This document shows, piece by piece, positions 44,431-55,800 of a stretch of DNA of 64,000 nt. Origin of the DNA: Streptomyces sp. APSN-46.1 (lineage in GTDB: Bacteria; Actinomycetota; Actinomycetes; Streptomycetales; Streptomycetaceae). How positions within the stretch are numbered: position 1 is the stretch's first letter; each line of letters begins with the position of its first letter. The notes beneath the pieces are model-generated. The model was not told the origin of the DNA, ran no database searches, and was given only the letters and a program-made list of their open reading frames with translations. The position numbers and the translations under genes are program-made. The DNA is taken from the NCBI RefSeq assembly GCF_022815725.1, contig NZ_JALGRF010000001.1:186001-250000 (forward strand), written 5' to 3'.

Positions 44431-45786
44431 TCAGGAAGCGGTGTCTGCCAGTCCTTCGAGTCCTTCGAGGCTGTCCATGAACGAGCTGACGGAGAACACC
44501 GCACGCCCGGGGCCGGCCGGGCCGTAGCCGGGCGGGGAGCTCAGGCCGTACTCCTCCAGTGTCGCCCGGTAGGTCTCCAGCAGCCGAATGTGGTATTCGA
44601 GCGGGGCGCCCAGCGGATTGGCCTTGCCGAGCGGTGTCGTCGGTTCCGGGCACCAGGTGGTGAACCGGGGCACGACGCCGTGGGACATGAAGAACCGCAG
44701 CCCCTCGGCCGTCGATTCGATCGCCTCGTCCACCTTGGTGAAGCCGAAGGGCTCCGCCATCTCGATGCCGGCCACGAAGTTGGGGATCACATTGCGAGGA
44801 CCGAACACCTCGGTGGAGTCCAGGATCCTGCGGTGCCATTCGTCGCGGCCGACGTAGCGCTCCTTGCCGGGGCAGTGGAGCTCGAACAGCCGGCGGTCCC
44901 ACACCTCGAAGTTGGGGTGGTAGATCTTGATGCCGTAGTCGTGGAAGCGCTGCACGGCGTCGCGGGGCAGCGCCTGCGCGACGACCTTGCCGGTCCAGCG
45001 GCCGGGGAAGCGCTCCTCGATGGCCTTGGCGTAGTGCCCGTAGAAATCGGCCTCGTCGCGGCCGGCGACCTGTGAGGTGATCGAGCCGCCCGTGAGGGTG
45101 TAGGCCCTGGAGGTCCCCGCGGTGTCGTAGCGGTCGATGATCTCCAGTGCCTCCAGCACCTCCTCGACCGGCTTCACCCCCGTGTAGGGGCGGCCTGCCG
45201 CCTTGTGCTGGCGCCAGTTGTGGTTGATGTCGCAGAACTGGCACTCCTCCTTGGCGCCGAAGTACTGGCACACCCGGAAGACCGTCAGATAGATGAGGTA
45301 ACCCCACTGGATGGTCGGGGCGACCTCCATCACCGACTTGCCGTTCGACAGCGTGTGCCGGTAATACTCGGGCATCGGCGGGAGGCCGACGTCCGCGATC
45401 CGCGCACCGTCCAGATAGAGGCCGAGCGTGCCGTCCTCGCCGCCCCGCACCACGTACGGGGAGTCGGGGTTGACCCGTACGGAGACGACGGTGCGCCGCA
45501 GTTCGTACGGGCCGCCGGTGAGCACGATCTCCTCGGGCGGCCGGTTGAGCGCGGCGGCGCCGAGCTCCGGCAGCGTGCGGTGATCGAACGAGAAGATGAA
45601 GTACGACTTCGGCTTGACGTCGCCGGAAGCCCCGTCGGCGGTGCCGCTGAGCGCCGACTCGTCGAAGGCCATGCCACCCCGCAGGAGGTCTTCCTTGATG
45701 ACGGCTTCCCGGGGCACCTGCGGGAAGCGTCCCATCAGGTCCTCGACCAGATCGGTACGCCTGAGGCTCTCCATGTGCTGCTCCAT
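44431..45786 (-). CDS. radical SAM protein with unusual CX8CX2C cluster motif
   Basis: A 451-residue protein of the radical SAM type by its context and fold. The putative 4Fe-4S motif is CQYFGAKEECQFCDI, with cysteines spaced CX8CX2C instead of the usual CX3CX2C, within a TIM-barrel-like frame (YLIYLTVFRVCQY ... LEALEIIDRYDT ... TGGSITSQVAGRDEADFY ... NFVAGIEMAEPFGF). Other conserved-looking elements are TTWCPEPTTPLGKANP near the end. I cannot name the substrate. The start ATG gives MEQHMESLRR and sits 60 bases from a divergent 5'-nucleotidase gene. This pairing hints at a nucleotide-derived substrate, but this is inference. Confidence 0.7.
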   Translation of the reverse strand: MEQHMESLRRTDLVEDLMGRFPQVPREAVIKEDLLRGGMAFDESALSGTADGASGDVKPKSYFIFSFDHRTLPELGAAALNRPPEEIVLTGGPYELRRTVVSVRVNPDSPYVVRGGEDGTLGLYLDGARIADVGLPPMPEYYRHTLSNGKSVMEVAPTIQWGYLIYLTVFRVCQYFGAKEECQFCDINHNWRQHKAAGRPYTGVKPVEEVLEALEIIDRYDTAGTSRAYTLTGGSITSQVAGRDEADFYGHYAKAIEERFPGRWTGKVVAQALPRDAVQRFHDYGIKIYHPNFEVWDRRLFELHCPGKERYVGRDEWHRRILDSTEVFGPRNVIPNFVAGIEMAEPFGFTKVDEAIESTAEGLRFFMSHGVVPRFTTWCPEPTTPLGKANPLGAPLEYHIRLLETYRATLEEYGLSSPPGYGPAGPGRAVFSVSSFMDSLEGLEGLADTAS

Positions 45787-45846
45787 TCCTGAATCCTTCT
45801 CCTGCGACAATGAGATCATCATGTCGGCCCATTGGAGGGAGACGTC
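45787..45846. promoter_or_regulatory. short divergent spacer between radical SAM and 5'-nucleotidase genes
   Basis: Only 60 bases separate two oppositely oriented start codons, each with its own Shine-Dalgarno (AGGAGAAGGA for the radical SAM gene and GGAGGGA for the nucleotidase). Overlapping back-to-back promoters are implied, so the two genes are probably regulated together. Confidence 0.5.
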
Positions 45847-46794
45847 GTGGCCCCTTACGACCTCGCCGGACGTCTCGTGGTCGGGATCGCTTCCAGCGCC
45901 CTGTTCGACCTGACCGAGGCGGACGCGGTCTTCCGCGAAGAGGGGGAGGCGGGGTACCGGGCGTACCAGGAAGAGCACGTGGACCGCACCCTGGAACCGG
46001 GCGTGGCCTACCCGTTCATCCGCAGGCTCCTGTCGCTGAACGACCTGGGCCCCGTTGACGATCCGCTGGTCGAAGTGATCGTCCTGTCGCGCAACGACCC
46101 GGACACCGGGCTGCGGGTGATGAGGTCCATCCAGACCCACGGCCTGCCGATCACCCGCGCGATCTTCATGCAGGGACGCTCACCGCACCGGTTCATGCCG
46201 GCGCTCAACATGTCGTTGTTCCTGTCCGCCAACGAGGACGACGTCCGCGAGGCCGTCGCGGCGGGCCTGCCCGCCGGGTACGTCCTGGGGTCGTCCTCGG
46301 CGTTGTCCGAGGACGACGCCGAGGACCGGGACCTGAGGATCGCGTTCGACTTCGACGGGGTCCTCGCCGACGACGCCGCCGAACAGATCTACCAGACGGG
46401 CGGCCTGGACACCTTCCGCTCCCACGAGCACACGCACGCCGGTACGCCCCACCTCCCCGGGCCGCTGCGCGACTTCCTGGCCGGTGTGAACCGGGTCCAG
46501 CAGCGCGAGGAGGAACGGCGGCGGCGGGACCCGGACTACCGGATCCGGGTGCACGTCTCCCTGGTCACGGCCCGGAACGCGCCCGCCCACGAGCGGGCGG
46601 TGCGCAGCCTGAAGAACTGGGGCGTGACGGTGAACGACGCCTTCTTCCTCGGCGGCATCGACAAGGGCGCGATCATCGGCGTGCTCAAGCCGCACATCTT
46701 CTTCGACGACCAGATGAGCCATCTGGCCGGCCCGTCCCGGAACACCCCCAGCGTGCACGTCCCGTTCGGCAAGGCGAACGAACGGCTCGGGTGA
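45847..46794 (+). CDS. 5'-nucleotidase (cN-I-like family)
   Basis: A 315-residue protein of the 5'-nucleotidase family that includes human cytosolic nucleotidase I (PF06189). The HAD-type catalytic motif is IAFDFDGVLADDAAEQIY (about residues 160-175), with the upstream nucleoside-binding region LSRNDPDTGLRVMRSIQTHG and GRSPHRFMPALNMSLFLS, the S/T motif HVSLVTARNAPAHERA, and the final HIFFDDQ. It should remove the 5'-phosphate from nucleoside monophosphates. The GTG is preferred over the upstream TTG because GGAGGGA lies just ahead of it. It is divergent from the radical SAM gene. Confidence 0.86.
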   Translation: MAPYDLAGRLVVGIASSALFDLTEADAVFREEGEAGYRAYQEEHVDRTLEPGVAYPFIRRLLSLNDLGPVDDPLVEVIVLSRNDPDTGLRVMRSIQTHGLPITRAIFMQGRSPHRFMPALNMSLFLSANEDDVREAVAAGLPAGYVLGSSSALSEDDAEDRDLRIAFDFDGVLADDAAEQIYQTGGLDTFRSHEHTHAGTPHLPGPLRDFLAGVNRVQQREEERRRRDPDYRIRVHVSLVTARNAPAHERAVRSLKNWGVTVNDAFFLGGIDKGAIIGVLKPHIFFDDQMSHLAGPSRNTPSVHVPFGKANERLG

Positions 46795-46824
46795 GCCGCG
46801 TCTCACCCCGGTGCCGCCCCTTGT

Positions 46825-46844
46825 CTATGCAACAAGGTGCATAG
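46825..46844. promoter_or_regulatory. PadR-type operator upstream of the PadR gene
   Basis: CTATGCA-acaagg-TGCATAG is a perfect 7-6-7 inverted repeat ending 12 bases before the PadR start. Palindromes of this kind are the usual PadR-family binding sites, so autoregulation is likely. Confidence 0.65.
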
Positions 46845-46856
46845 AAGGATCGGGGC

Positions 46857-47423
46857 GTGGCGCTCGAACACGCGATCCTCGTCTCCCTGCTGGAACAGCC
46901 GGGCTCAGGCTATGAGCTGGCCCGGCGGTTCGACCGGTCCATCGGCTACTTCTGGACCGCCACGCACCAGCAGATCTACCGCGTGCTCAAGCGCATGGAG
47001 GGCGACGGCCTGCTCGCCGTCCGCGAGGTCGCGCAGCAGGGCCGGCCGGACAAGAAGGAGTACTCCGTCGCCGGCCCCGGCCGCGCCGCCCTCTCCCGGT
47101 GGCTGCACGAGCCGATCGAACCCGAGAGCATGCGTCACGACCTCGCCGTGAAGATCCGCGGCGCGGCCTTCGACCACCCGGCGGCGCTGCTCCGCGAGGT
47201 CGAGCGGCACCACCAGGTGCACAACGACCGGCTCGCGCACTATCTCGCCGGGGAACTGCGCGACTTCACCGGGCCCGACGCGCCCACACCGCTCGACGCG
47301 GGTCAGGAGCTCCAGCACGCCGTGCTGCGCGGGGGCATCGCGTACGAACGGATGACGATCGCCTGGCTCGACGACGTCCTCGCCACCCTCCACCGGCTCG
47401 GCGCGGGGCCCTCGCCCGCCTGA
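46857..47423 (+). CDS. PadR-family regulator
   Basis: A 188-residue PadR protein. The N-terminal winged helix (about residues 1-85) includes LEHAILVSLLEQPGSGYELARRF, WTATHQQIYRVLKRMEGDGLL and RPDKKEYSVAGPGRAALSRWL; the C-terminal helical domain (about 95-180) is for dimerisation. PadR proteins typically respond to phenolic or lipophilic ligands. It begins with GTG, an exact inverted repeat lies just upstream, and the acyl-CoA dehydrogenase gene follows 90 bases after, suggesting the pair is one regulated unit. The ligand and the dehydrogenase substrate may coincide. Confidence 0.88.
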   Translation: MALEHAILVSLLEQPGSGYELARRFDRSIGYFWTATHQQIYRVLKRMEGDGLLAVREVAQQGRPDKKEYSVAGPGRAALSRWLHEPIEPESMRHDLAVKIRGAAFDHPAALLREVERHHQVHNDRLAHYLAGELRDFTGPDAPTPLDAGQELQHAVLRGGIAYERMTIAWLDDVLATLHRLGAGPSPA

Positions 47424-47512
47424 ACCGCACCACCTTCCCAGCCGCACCGCCCTTTCCCACGGCACCGCACGGCACCGCACCCCTCGACTCGCACCACGGA
47501 AGGCGAAACCCC

Positions 47513-49243
47513 ATGGCCGACTCGCTGCTGTTCAACCCGCGCACCTACGATCCGGCGCACTTCGACCCCGAGACCCGCAGGCTGCTGCGCGCCACCGTCG
47601 ACTGGTTCGAGGACCGCGGCAAGCGCAGGCTGATCGAGGACTACCGCTCCCGCGCCTGGCTGGGCGACTTCCTCGCCTTCGCCGCCAAGGAGGACCTGTT
47701 CGCCACCTTCCTGACCCCGGCCGCCGCCGCCGGCCGGGAGGACCAGCGCTGGGACACCGCCCGGATCGCCGCCCTCAACGAGATCTTCGGGTTCTACGGT
47801 CTCGACTACTGGTACGCGTGGCAGGTCACCATCCTCGGCCTCGGCCCGGTCTGGCAGAGCGACAACGCCGCCGCGCGCGGCCGCGCGGCGGAACTCCTCT
47901 CGCAGGGCGAGGTGTTCGCCTTCGGCCTCTCCGAGAAGACCCACGGCGCCGACATCTACTCCACCGACATGCTGCTGGAGCCGTACACCGACGGTGCCGG
48001 TGCCGGCGGCTTCCGGGCCAGCGGCTCCAAGTACTACATCGGCAACGGCAACGCCGCCGGACTCGTCTCCGTCTTCGGCCGCCGCACCGACATCGAGGGC
48101 CCCGACGGGTACGTGTTCTTCGCCGCCGACAGCCGCCACCCCGCGTACCACCTGGTGAAGAACGTCGTCGACTCCTCCAAGTACGTCAGCGAATTCCGCC
48201 TCGACGACTACCCGGTCGGTGCCGACGACGTCCTGCACACCGGACGCGCCGCCTTCGACGCCGCGCTCAACACCGTCAACGTCGGCAAGTTCAACCTCTG
48301 CACCGCCATGATCGGCATCTGCGAGCACGCGATGTACGAGGCCGTCACCCACGCCCACAACCGCGTCCTCTACGGCCGCCCCGTCACCGCCTTCCCGCAC
48401 GTGCGCCGGGAGCTGGCCGACGCGTACGTCCGCCTCGTCGGCATGAAGCTGTTCAGCGACCGGGCCGTCGACTACTTCCGCTCCGCCGGCCCCGACGACC
48501 GCCGCTACCTGCTCTTCAACCCGATGACGAAGATGAAGGTGACCACCGAGGGCGAGAAGGTCATCGACCTGATGTGGGACGTCATCGCCGCCAAGGGCTT
48601 CGAGAAGGACACCTACTTCGCCCAGGCCGCCGTGGAGATCCGCGGGCTGCCCAAGCTGGAGGGCACGGTCCACGTCAACCTCGCCCTGATCCTCAAGTTC
48701 ATGCGCAACCACCTGCTGGAACCGGTCGAGTACGCCCCCGTGCCGACCCGCCACGACGCGGCCGACGACGCCTTCCTCTTCCGCCAGGGGCCGGCCCGCG
48801 GCCTGGGCTCCGTCCGCTTCCACGACTGGCGCACCGCCTACGACGCGTACGCCGCCGTGCCGAACGTCGCCCGCTTCCGCGAGCAGGCCGACGCCCTGTG
48901 CGCGTTCGTCACGACCGCCGCCCCCGACGAGGAGCAGAGCCGCGACCTCGACCTCCTCCTCGCCGTCGGCCAGCTGTTCGCGCTCGTCGTCCACGGCCAG
49001 CTGATCCTGGAGCAGGCCCGCCTGACCGGCCTGGACGAGGACGTGCTCGACGAACTGTTCGCCGTCCTGGTACGCGACTTCTCCGCGCACGCCGTCGAAC
49101 TGCACGGCAAGGACTCCGCGACCGAGCAGCAGCAGCGCTGGGCGCTCGGCGCGGTCCGCCGCCCGGTCGTCGACGAGGCCCGCTCCGCCCGGGTCTGGGA
49201 GCGCGTCGAAGCCCTGTCCGGGTCGTACGAGATGGCTCCGTAA
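47513..49243 (+). CDS. acyl-CoA dehydrogenase of the long actinobacterial type
   Basis: A 576-residue acyl-CoA dehydrogenase-like protein. Visible are the flavin-binding FAFGLSEKTHGADIYSTDM segment, FRASGSKYYIGNGNAAGLVSVF, HAHNRVLYGRPVTAFPHVRRELADAYVRLVG and the glutamate-containing LEGTVHVNLALILKFM at about residue 390, which corresponds to the catalytic region of the family. About 150 residues extend beyond the classical domain. Function in oxidation of an unusual acyl-CoA is likely. It is downstream of the PadR gene and is closed by a long hairpin. Which acyl substrate it uses cannot be read here. Confidence 0.8.
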   Translation: MADSLLFNPRTYDPAHFDPETRRLLRATVDWFEDRGKRRLIEDYRSRAWLGDFLAFAAKEDLFATFLTPAAAAGREDQRWDTARIAALNEIFGFYGLDYWYAWQVTILGLGPVWQSDNAAARGRAAELLSQGEVFAFGLSEKTHGADIYSTDMLLEPYTDGAGAGGFRASGSKYYIGNGNAAGLVSVFGRRTDIEGPDGYVFFAADSRHPAYHLVKNVVDSSKYVSEFRLDDYPVGADDVLHTGRAAFDAALNTVNVGKFNLCTAMIGICEHAMYEAVTHAHNRVLYGRPVTAFPHVRRELADAYVRLVGMKLFSDRAVDYFRSAGPDDRRYLLFNPMTKMKVTTEGEKVIDLMWDVIAAKGFEKDTYFAQAAVEIRGLPKLEGTVHVNLALILKFMRNHLLEPVEYAPVPTRHDAADDAFLFRQGPARGLGSVRFHDWRTAYDAYAAVPNVARFREQADALCAFVTTAAPDEEQSRDLDLLLAVGQLFALVVHGQLILEQARLTGLDEDVLDELFAVLVRDFSAHAVELHGKDSATEQQQRWALGAVRRPVVDEARSARVWERVEALSGSYEMAP

Positions 49244-49257
49244 CCCTTCAGGAAGCC

Positions 49258-49304
49258 CACACGCCGCCGGCCGCCCGCATCCGCGGGCGGCCGGCGGCCG
49301 TGTG
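49258..49304 (+). terminator. terminator after the long acyl-CoA dehydrogenase gene
   Basis: CCGCCGGCCGCCCGC pairs with its exact complement around ATCC, and after a one-base bulge the outer CACACG/CGTGTG arms add six more pairs (21 pairs in total). It begins 15 bases past the stop and isolates the gene from the UvrA-like gene. Confidence 0.85.
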
Positions 49305-49430
49305 GCCCTGGACCGTGAGCGCCGACCGGACCGGTCAGGATTCGAGAAGCGCCGGTCACCGCGTCCCGGCTAGCGTGATGCCGACGGAAACCGCGCAGGC
49401 GGCCCCGCGCAACGGATGGAGAAACGAAGC

Positions 49431-51830
<2,400 letters not shown>

Positions 51831-51887
51831 CGACCGAGCCTGGGGGTTCACACCAGACCCGTGCGAAGCTCGCGCTAGTGTGCGTAC

Positions 51888-52829
51888 GTGAGCCTTCATA
51901 TCGTCATTGGTTTCGGTGCCGCCGGGGCGGCCACCGCTCGGCTGCTGGCCGAACAGGGGCATTCCGTACGGGTTGTCACCAGGTCGGGCCGAAGCCCGGA
52001 GCCCGGAATCGAGCACGTCGCGTTGGACGCGACGCACAGGGAGGGACTGATCGCCGCCGCGCGGGGCGCGGTGGCGATCTACAACTGCGCCGCCCCGCCC
52101 TACCATCGCTGGGCGAGTGAGTGGCCGCCGCTGGCCTCGTCGGTCTGTGCCGCGGCCGAGGAGACCGGGGCCGTCCTGGTCATGCTGGGCAACCTCTACG
52201 GCTACGGTCCGGTGGACGGTCCCCTGACCGAGGAGCTGCCGCTCGCGGCAACCGGCACCAAGGGGCGGGTGCGCGCCGCCGTTTGGGAGCAGGCGCGGAC
52301 CCTGCACGAGCAGGGCCGCATCAAGGCGGTCGAGGTACGGGCCTCGGACTTCTTCGGGCCCGGCGTGACCGACGGCGGCCACCTGGCCGCGCGGGTCGTG
52401 CCGCGGCTGCTGCGCGGCAAGCCGGTCTCCACGCTCGGGGAGCCGGACGTCCCGCACAGTTGGACCTACCTCCCCGATGTGGCCAGGGTCCTGGTCGAGG
52501 TCGCGGGCGAGGAGCGGGCCTTGGGGCGGCCCTGGCACGTCCCGACGGAGCCCGCGCTGTCCACCCGGGAGATGGTCGACCGCCTCGCCGCTCAGGCGGG
52601 AACGGTGCCGGTCGCGGTGCGCCGGCTCCCGTCGGCCGTGTTGGGCGTCGCCTCGCTCGTCTCCCCGCTGATCCGCGAACTGAAGGAGATCCGCTACCAG
52701 TTCGAGCGTCCCTTCGTGGTTGACGCGAGCACGTACGAGGCCGCGTTCGCGGTACGGGCCACCCCCCTCGACGAGCAGCTGGAAGCGACCGTGACGTGGT
52801 GGCGTGAGCGACTGGCCAGCGCCGGGTGA
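51888..52829 (+). CDS. NAD(P)-dependent epimerase/dehydratase-type reductase
   Basis: A 313-residue extended SDR-like protein. The dinucleotide loop is VIGFGAAGAATARLLAEQGH, with an acidic-free second strand (RVVTRSG) suggesting NADP preference, and active-region NLYGYGPVDG in which the usual SDR tyrosine lies in an altered context. The C-terminal part includes SWTYLPDVARVLVEVAGEE, typical of the epimerase family. The start is GTG with a weak ribosome binding site. Its stop overlaps the start of the KS-ACP-AONS gene by 4 bases (GTGA), so the two are translationally coupled and the reductase very probably acts on the product of that enzyme, for instance reducing an amino ketone; the substrate is inferred. 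Confidence 0.82.
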   Translation: MSLHIVIGFGAAGAATARLLAEQGHSVRVVTRSGRSPEPGIEHVALDATHREGLIAAARGAVAIYNCAAPPYHRWASEWPPLASSVCAAAEETGAVLVMLGNLYGYGPVDGPLTEELPLAATGTKGRVRAAVWEQARTLHEQGRIKAVEVRASDFFGPGVTDGGHLAARVVPRLLRGKPVSTLGEPDVPHSWTYLPDVARVLVEVAGEERALGRPWHVPTEPALSTREMVDRLAAQAGTVPVAVRRLPSAVLGVASLVSPLIRELKEIRYQFERPFVVDASTYEAAFAVRATPLDEQLEATVTWWRERLASAG

Positions 52830-55800
52830 CGTCTGTGACAGGGATGGATTCGATAGTGGACTCGAGGGAAGCGCGGCGTGACGACGTCGCGATCGTAGGG
52901 ATGGCCTGCCGGTTCCCGGGGGCGCGGAACGTGAACCAGTACTGGCGGCTCCTGAAGGCCCCACACGCACAGTTCTCCACCGTCCCGGACTCGCGGTGGC
53001 GCACCGCGACCTTCCTCAGCGACAACTTCCGTGACGCGTCCTCGACGTACACGGACACCATGGCGCTGCTGCCGGACGTGGGCCACTTCGACGCGGCGCA
53101 CTACGGCATCCCGCCGCGGCGGGCCAGGGCGATGGATCCCCAAGCCCGACTGCTGATCGACCTCGCCCGTGAGGCGATCCAGGACGCGGGCTGGGAGGCG
53201 GACGGCTTCGACCGCGAGGAAACCTCGGTGATCACGGCGCTCACCGAGGGCGGCTACCGCTCCCTCAGCACCATGCAGATACGGATGCGCCAGCTGGCCG
53301 GTGGCGAGTTCGGGGCGCGGGCCACCGACCCCCGGTACGCCGAGACGGTCCGCGCGGTCGATCCGCTGCACGGCACCTCCGTGGCCGGGCTCCTGCTCAA
53401 CATGGGGCCGAACACGATCAGCTCGGTCTTCGACCTGCACGGCGAGAGCTATGCGCTGGACTCGGCGTGCTCCGGCGGACTCATGGCCGTGGCCAACGCC
53501 GTGTACGCGCTGCGCGCGGGCCGATGCCGCATCGCGCTCGCGGGTGGCGCCCAACTGATACTCACCCCCGATCTGCTGGTGGGGCTGTGCCGGATCGGCG
53601 CCATCTCGCGCACCGGCAGGTGCCTGCCGTTCGGCGCGGAGGCCGACGGCTTCGTCCTGGGAGAGGGCGCGGGGGTTCTGGCGCTGCGCCCCCTGGCCGA
53701 CGCGCTGGCAGCCGGCGATCGGGTCTATGCGGTGATCCGGGGCGTGGGAACGGCCAACGACGGCACCGTGCAGGGCGGTATGCATCCCCAGGCGGCCGGT
53801 CAACTCCGCGCCCTGCGCCGGGCCTACCGGGATGCCGGCCTGGCCCCGGACGCGGTGGGATACCTCGAAGCGCACGGCACTGGAACCGCGGTCGGTGACC
53901 CCGTCGAGGTCGGCGTCCTGCGCGAACTGCGCGGTGAGCAGGCCGCCCCCGCCTTCCTCGGGGCGGTGAAGTCGGTGGTCGGGCACTCCCTCAACGCCGC
54001 GGGGATGGCCGGACTGATCAAGTCGGTCCTGGCCGTGCAGCGGGGCGTGATACCCCCGCAGCCGGAGTTCGACCTGGCTGATCGTTCCGGGCTCGACGCC
54101 GCGAGGCTGACCATCCCGACGACCGCGACGCGATGGCCGGGGAACGGGCAGCCGCGGCGGGCCGGCGTGAGCGCGTTCGGCTTCGGAGGCACCGGTGTCC
54201 ACATGGTGCTGGAGGAGTGCGCCACGGAACCCGCCCGCCCGGCACCGGCCGGCGAATCGCAGCTCCTGGTCCTCAGTGCTCGCGACCGGGCCGGGCTCGC
54301 CCGTTACGCCCGGGAACTGGCGCACACGATCGCCGACGACCAGCCGTCGCTGGCCGGGGTGGCGGACACCCTGGCCCGCCGGGCTCCCTTCACCGAACGC
54401 CTCGCCCTGGTGGCGGAGGACGCCGCTGACGCCGCCGCCAAGCTGACCGCGGCGGCCGAGGCCGTGGCGGCAGGCCGTACCGGAGATCTCGGGCCGGGGC
54501 GGGCGACCGGCACGGTACCCCCGGGTGACCCGTCGGAGGTCGCCGTGCCGGCGCCGGGGTCGCTGTCCGCCGAGGCGCGCAGGGCCGCGCTGGCCCGGCT
54601 CGCGGAGCGCGCCGTCACCGGACCGGGGCTTCGTCCGGTGATGGAGCGCATACCTCCGAGCACCCTGCCGCCCAGCCCGCTCGCCCCGCGCCACCACTGG
54701 GTCGTGGACGAGTCGGCTCGCGAGGTGGCGGACATGGCCGGGACCCCCGAGGACTCGCCCGCGGCGACAGCCGTGGCCGTGCCCGCGGCAGTGCCCGAGC
54801 CTGTGCCCGCGGTGGCGCGGCCCGACGGCGCGTCCGCCGCGTCCATCGTCTTCGAAGAGGTGTCGCGGACCGGCGTCTTCCCCCTCTCCGACCTGGACGA
54901 GCGAATGAGGCTGGTGACCGATCTCGGCTTCGACTCCCTGATGTTGCAGGAGCTGGAGGTCAACCTCGACAAGCGGATACCGGGCTTGCGCACCGACGAG
55001 TTGTTCACGCCCGAACTCACCATCGGGCGGCTGATCGCGCTGGCCGATCCGGACCACACGGAGCCGGCGGCCCCGGCCCCCGGTGATCCGCTGCCCCGGG
55101 ACACCCGGGCGCAGTGGAGTGCCGAGACGGCCCACGTCGATGACTTCCCCGAGGTGGGGCAGTTCGAGGAGCGCTTGAGCGCGATCGTCGGCAGTGGCGC
55201 GGACTTCCCGTACTTCCGGGTCCACGAGGGCAACATCCGCGAGACGACCGTGATCGGCGGTCGGCCGTACCTGTCCTTCGGCAGCTACAACTACCTGGGG
55301 CTCTCCGGCCATCCGGCGGTCAACGAGGCCGCGCACCGGGCGGTGGACCGGTACGGGACCTCGGTCTCCGCGAGCCGGGTGCTCTCCGGTGAACGGGACC
55401 TGACGGTCCGGCTGGAGCGGGCGCTGACCGAATTCCTCGGCGTCGAGGACTGCCTGGCGCTGGTGAGCGGCCATGCCACCAATGTCACCGCGATAGGGCA
55501 CCTCGTCGGAGCGGGGGACCTCGTGGTGCACGACGCGCTCGCCCACGACAGCATCCTTCAGGGCTGCGCCCTGTCCGGGGCGGCACGACGGCCGTTCGCC
55601 CACAACGACTTCGGCCAGCTGGAACACATGCTGCGGCTGAACCGGTCCCGGTTCCGTCGGGTCCTGATCGCCGTCGAGGGCGCCTACAGCATGGACGGCG
55701 ACCTCGTCGACCTGCCCGCCGTGATCGAGCTGAAGAAGCGTTACGGCGCCCTGCTGATGGTCGACGAGGCGCACAGCATCGGCACCGTCGGTGAACACGG

